Below, piece by piece: positions 26,966 through 28,041 of a DNA stretch of 28,041 bases. A program made the position numbers and the translations under genes. Source of the stretch: JBFWVD01 sp050246915. GTDB taxonomy: Bacteria > Actinomycetota > Acidimicrobiia > Acidimicrobiales > Ilumatobacteraceae. Every line of letters starts with the position of its first letter. Position 1 is the first letter of the stretch. Below the pieces are notes generated by a model, which saw only the letters and a list, made by a program, of their open reading frames with translations, did not search any database and was not told the origin of the DNA. The stretch spans positions 1 to 28,041 of the forward strand of contig JBFWVD010000061.1 in the NCBI GenBank assembly GCA_050246915.1, given 5' to 3'.

Positions 26966-27280
26966 ACCGACCACTGGCGGCGAGATCTGTCGATCGGCGT
27001 GCTCGGCAGGGCGTAGGCATTGGGCATTCGGCTCTATCGACTTGCGGCGGCGCATCAGGCATCCTGTCGCCGTGGCGAAGGGCGGGCGGGGCCGGATGGG
27101 CAGAGCGGGAATCGCACAGCCGAGAGGCTCGGTCGCGGCAACCTCGGTGCAGGAGGAGCAGTGCGGCGTGATGGCGGCGAACCCACCTCAGTCCATTCGG
27201 TGGGACAGACCTAGTTGCTTCGCAATGCAATCGGGGGGCGCTTGTGGGCGGCGGGCCAATCGATCGAACAGGCCTGGAAC
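26966..27280. other. 315-nt stretch without a firm gene
   Basis: Between the RHH stop and the membrane-protein start I see no confident gene, no tRNA-like T-loop or acceptor pairing, and no strong hairpin. It holds one possible 70-codon reading frame, listed separately. Confidence 0.5.
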
Positions 27281-27284
27281 GTGA
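27072..27284 (+). CDS. Possible 70-residue reading frame coupled to the next gene
   Basis: A GTG start at 27072 has CATCCT 6 nt upstream, like the leaderless promoters seen elsewhere, and the frame's TGA (27282-27284) overlaps the GTG at 27281 as GTGA. The product (MAKGGRGRMGRAGIAQPRG...) is basic, Gly/Arg-rich and matches nothing I know. Codon use (AGA, GGA, several rare codons) differs from the neighbours. The overlap is the main support; it may not be a gene. Confidence 0.25.
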   Translation: MAKGGRGRMGRAGIAQPRGSVAATSVQEEQCGVMAANPPQSIRWDRPSCFAMQSGGACGRRANRSNRPGT

Positions 27285-27766
27285 GCGTTCCTCGTTGGCT
27301 TCGACGATTCAACGAGCCCCCGCTCTCGAATGCTCGAGCGATCGTCGGAGTTGGGGTGCTGATTGCCGTACTGGCGGCTGGCGCGTTTGTCGTGGCGTTC
27401 CTTGCCAAGTCCGGCTCAGCGCGGCATCAGATTGGCTCCGTCACGAGCCAGTACTTCCGGGCAGTTGGTGAGGGCGACGGGGAGACGGCGTTCGCGTTGC
27501 TCTGCCCGGAAGTGCAGGCGACAGTATCTCGAAGTGAATTGGCAGGCTTGGCTCGGGCGCACGGTGGAATTGAGGTCGAGTCGGCTCAGCTCCGTGGAAC
27601 TCACGGAGGGTTCTGGCCGTGGAGCAGCGACCAGCGTGGGGTCAGCTGGGCCCGACTCCGTGTCGGTGGGGGCGAGATGGTCGTCACCATCGAAGTCCGT
27701 CTCGAGGGTCGATGGCTCATATGTCCAAGAGCGACTACTGGCCTCCTCGGCCGCCCCCGGCACTAG
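27281..27766 (+). CDS. Membrane-anchored protein with NTF2-like extracytoplasmic domain
   Basis: From the GTG at 27281 the protein is 161 residues. After a basic start (SVPRWLRRFNEPP) there is one membrane segment (about 20-41, AIVGVGVLIAVLAAGAFVVAFLA). An outer domain of about 110 residues follows: SVTSQYFRAVGEGDGETAFALLCPEV, ELAGLARAHGGIEVESAQL, VSWARLRVGGGEMVVTIEVRLEGRWLIC. This resembles the lumazine/NTF2-like (DUF4878-type) domains exposed by many actinobacterial membrane proteins, usually of unknown role. The start is uncertain: TTG at 27215 or 27242 in the same frame are also possible, and I prefer 27281 because residues before it look untranslated. It may be a neighbour by chance of the SUFU gene. 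Confidence 0.6.
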   Translation: MSVPRWLRRFNEPPLSNARAIVGVGVLIAVLAAGAFVVAFLAKSGSARHQIGSVTSQYFRAVGEGDGETAFALLCPEVQATVSRSELAGLARAHGGIEVESAQLRGTHGGFWPWSSDQRGVSWARLRVGGGEMVVTIEVRLEGRWLICPRATTGLLGRPRH

Positions 27767-27887
27767 CGGACGCGGCTGAAGCACGCGCTGATCTGTCGCT
27801 CGGCTCGTGCTCGACAAGGGCGACCTCATCGGGCATGTTATGTGGGTGTTGGGACGACGCCGTGGGCGCAGAGCAGAGTCGTCTGCG
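27767..27887. other. Intergenic region before SUFU gene
   Basis: 121 nt without a gene. CAGAGT (27874-27879) lies 8 nt before the ATG at 27888 and could be a weak leaderless -10 box. No Shine-Dalgarno is clear. Confidence 0.35.
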
Positions 27888-28041
27888 ATGGATGAAGCGC
27901 CGGGCTGGGATGCCATCGACGCAGCGATTCAGCCACTCGTTGGTTCCCGTCAGCCACACCACTGGGGGACCGGTACTGGGCTCCCTGACCAGGATGGCAT
28001 TTGGGGGGTCTCTGCTTACCTCGTTGACGACCACTGGTTCT
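27888..28041 (+). CDS. Suppressor-of-fused (SUFU) domain protein, N-terminal fragment cut by window end
   Basis: The last 51 codons of the window read MDEAPGWDAIDAAIQPLVG, then QPHHWGTG, then DGIWGVSAYLVDDHWF. The pattern W-D-A-I-D-A-A, P-x-H-W/Y-G-T, D-G-I-x-x-Y, and D-H-W is the N-terminus of the SUFU domain. In bacteria this domain often serves as an immunity protein in polymorphic toxin systems, though many copies have no known partner. The frame is open to the window edge. Identification rests on about a quarter of the domain. Confidence 0.75.
   Translation, partial: MDEAPGWDAIDAAIQPLVGSRQPHHWGTGTGLPDQDGIWGVSAYLVDDHWF

Noticed and set aside
26966..27280. tRNA or other known RNA gene
   Set aside because: No T-loop motif, acceptor pairing or anticodon arm could be assembled.
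27735..28034. 99-codon frame on the minus strand at the right end
   Set aside because: The opposite strand encodes the SUFU N-terminus; this frame has no family resemblance.

Overview
This window is high-GC DNA carrying bacterial housekeeping genes on both strands. It most likely comes from an actinobacterium, possibly Acidimicrobiia-like; that class is an inference from gene content, not proven. The pointers are a HAD-IB/PlsC fusion of the mycobacterial type, a DUF222/HNH (13E12-type) gene, a structured RNA resembling the actinobacterial 6C RNA, and many apparently leaderless genes with a TANNNT box 6-8 nt before the start codon. Two 10-N gaps (16155-16164 and 17057-17066) have identical sequence on both sides, so this looks like a draft or metagenome assembly.

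Layout. 1-1280 (-): a truncated GIDE-LemA fusion. 1352-3643 (+): a quinone oxidoreductase and a cytochrome P450. 3670-7790 (-): an apparent operon of citrate synthase, a membrane acyltransferase with an SGNH domain, and a PhzF-like enzyme. 8047-8967 (+): a secreted NlpC/P60 protein. 9051-11348 (-): a LysR regulator and an acyl-CoA carboxylase carboxyltransferase. About 11416-11535 (+): the 6C-like small RNA. 11639-13045 (+): HAD-PlsC. 13059-13469 (-): a small membrane protein. 13693-15969 (-): a mitochondrial-type aconitase with two terminators behind it and a long, strongly folded leader in front. 16232-16999 (+): a divergent GntR/HutC regulator. 17118-18851 (+): a methyltransferase and a crotonase. 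19024-25122 (+): gltB-gltD, closed by a perfect hairpin. From 25260 to the end the DNA looks accessory: the DUF222/HNH gene, a small operon ending in a ribbon-helix-helix protein, a membrane-anchored protein and the start of a SUFU-domain gene.

How it fits together. Citrate synthase, aconitase and glutamate synthase lie on one path from acetyl-CoA through citrate and 2-oxoglutarate to glutamate. The best regulatory signal is between aconitase and the GntR gene: TGTAGACAA is repeated directly and then inverted, and the array contains two nearly mirror-image overlapping promoters, one for each gene. The aconitase transcript would then begin with two hairpins that share bases. Together these suggest an undescribed aconitase control module. 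The second-best candidates are the 6C-like RNA and the tandem TGTTACA sites before the ribbon-helix-helix operon.
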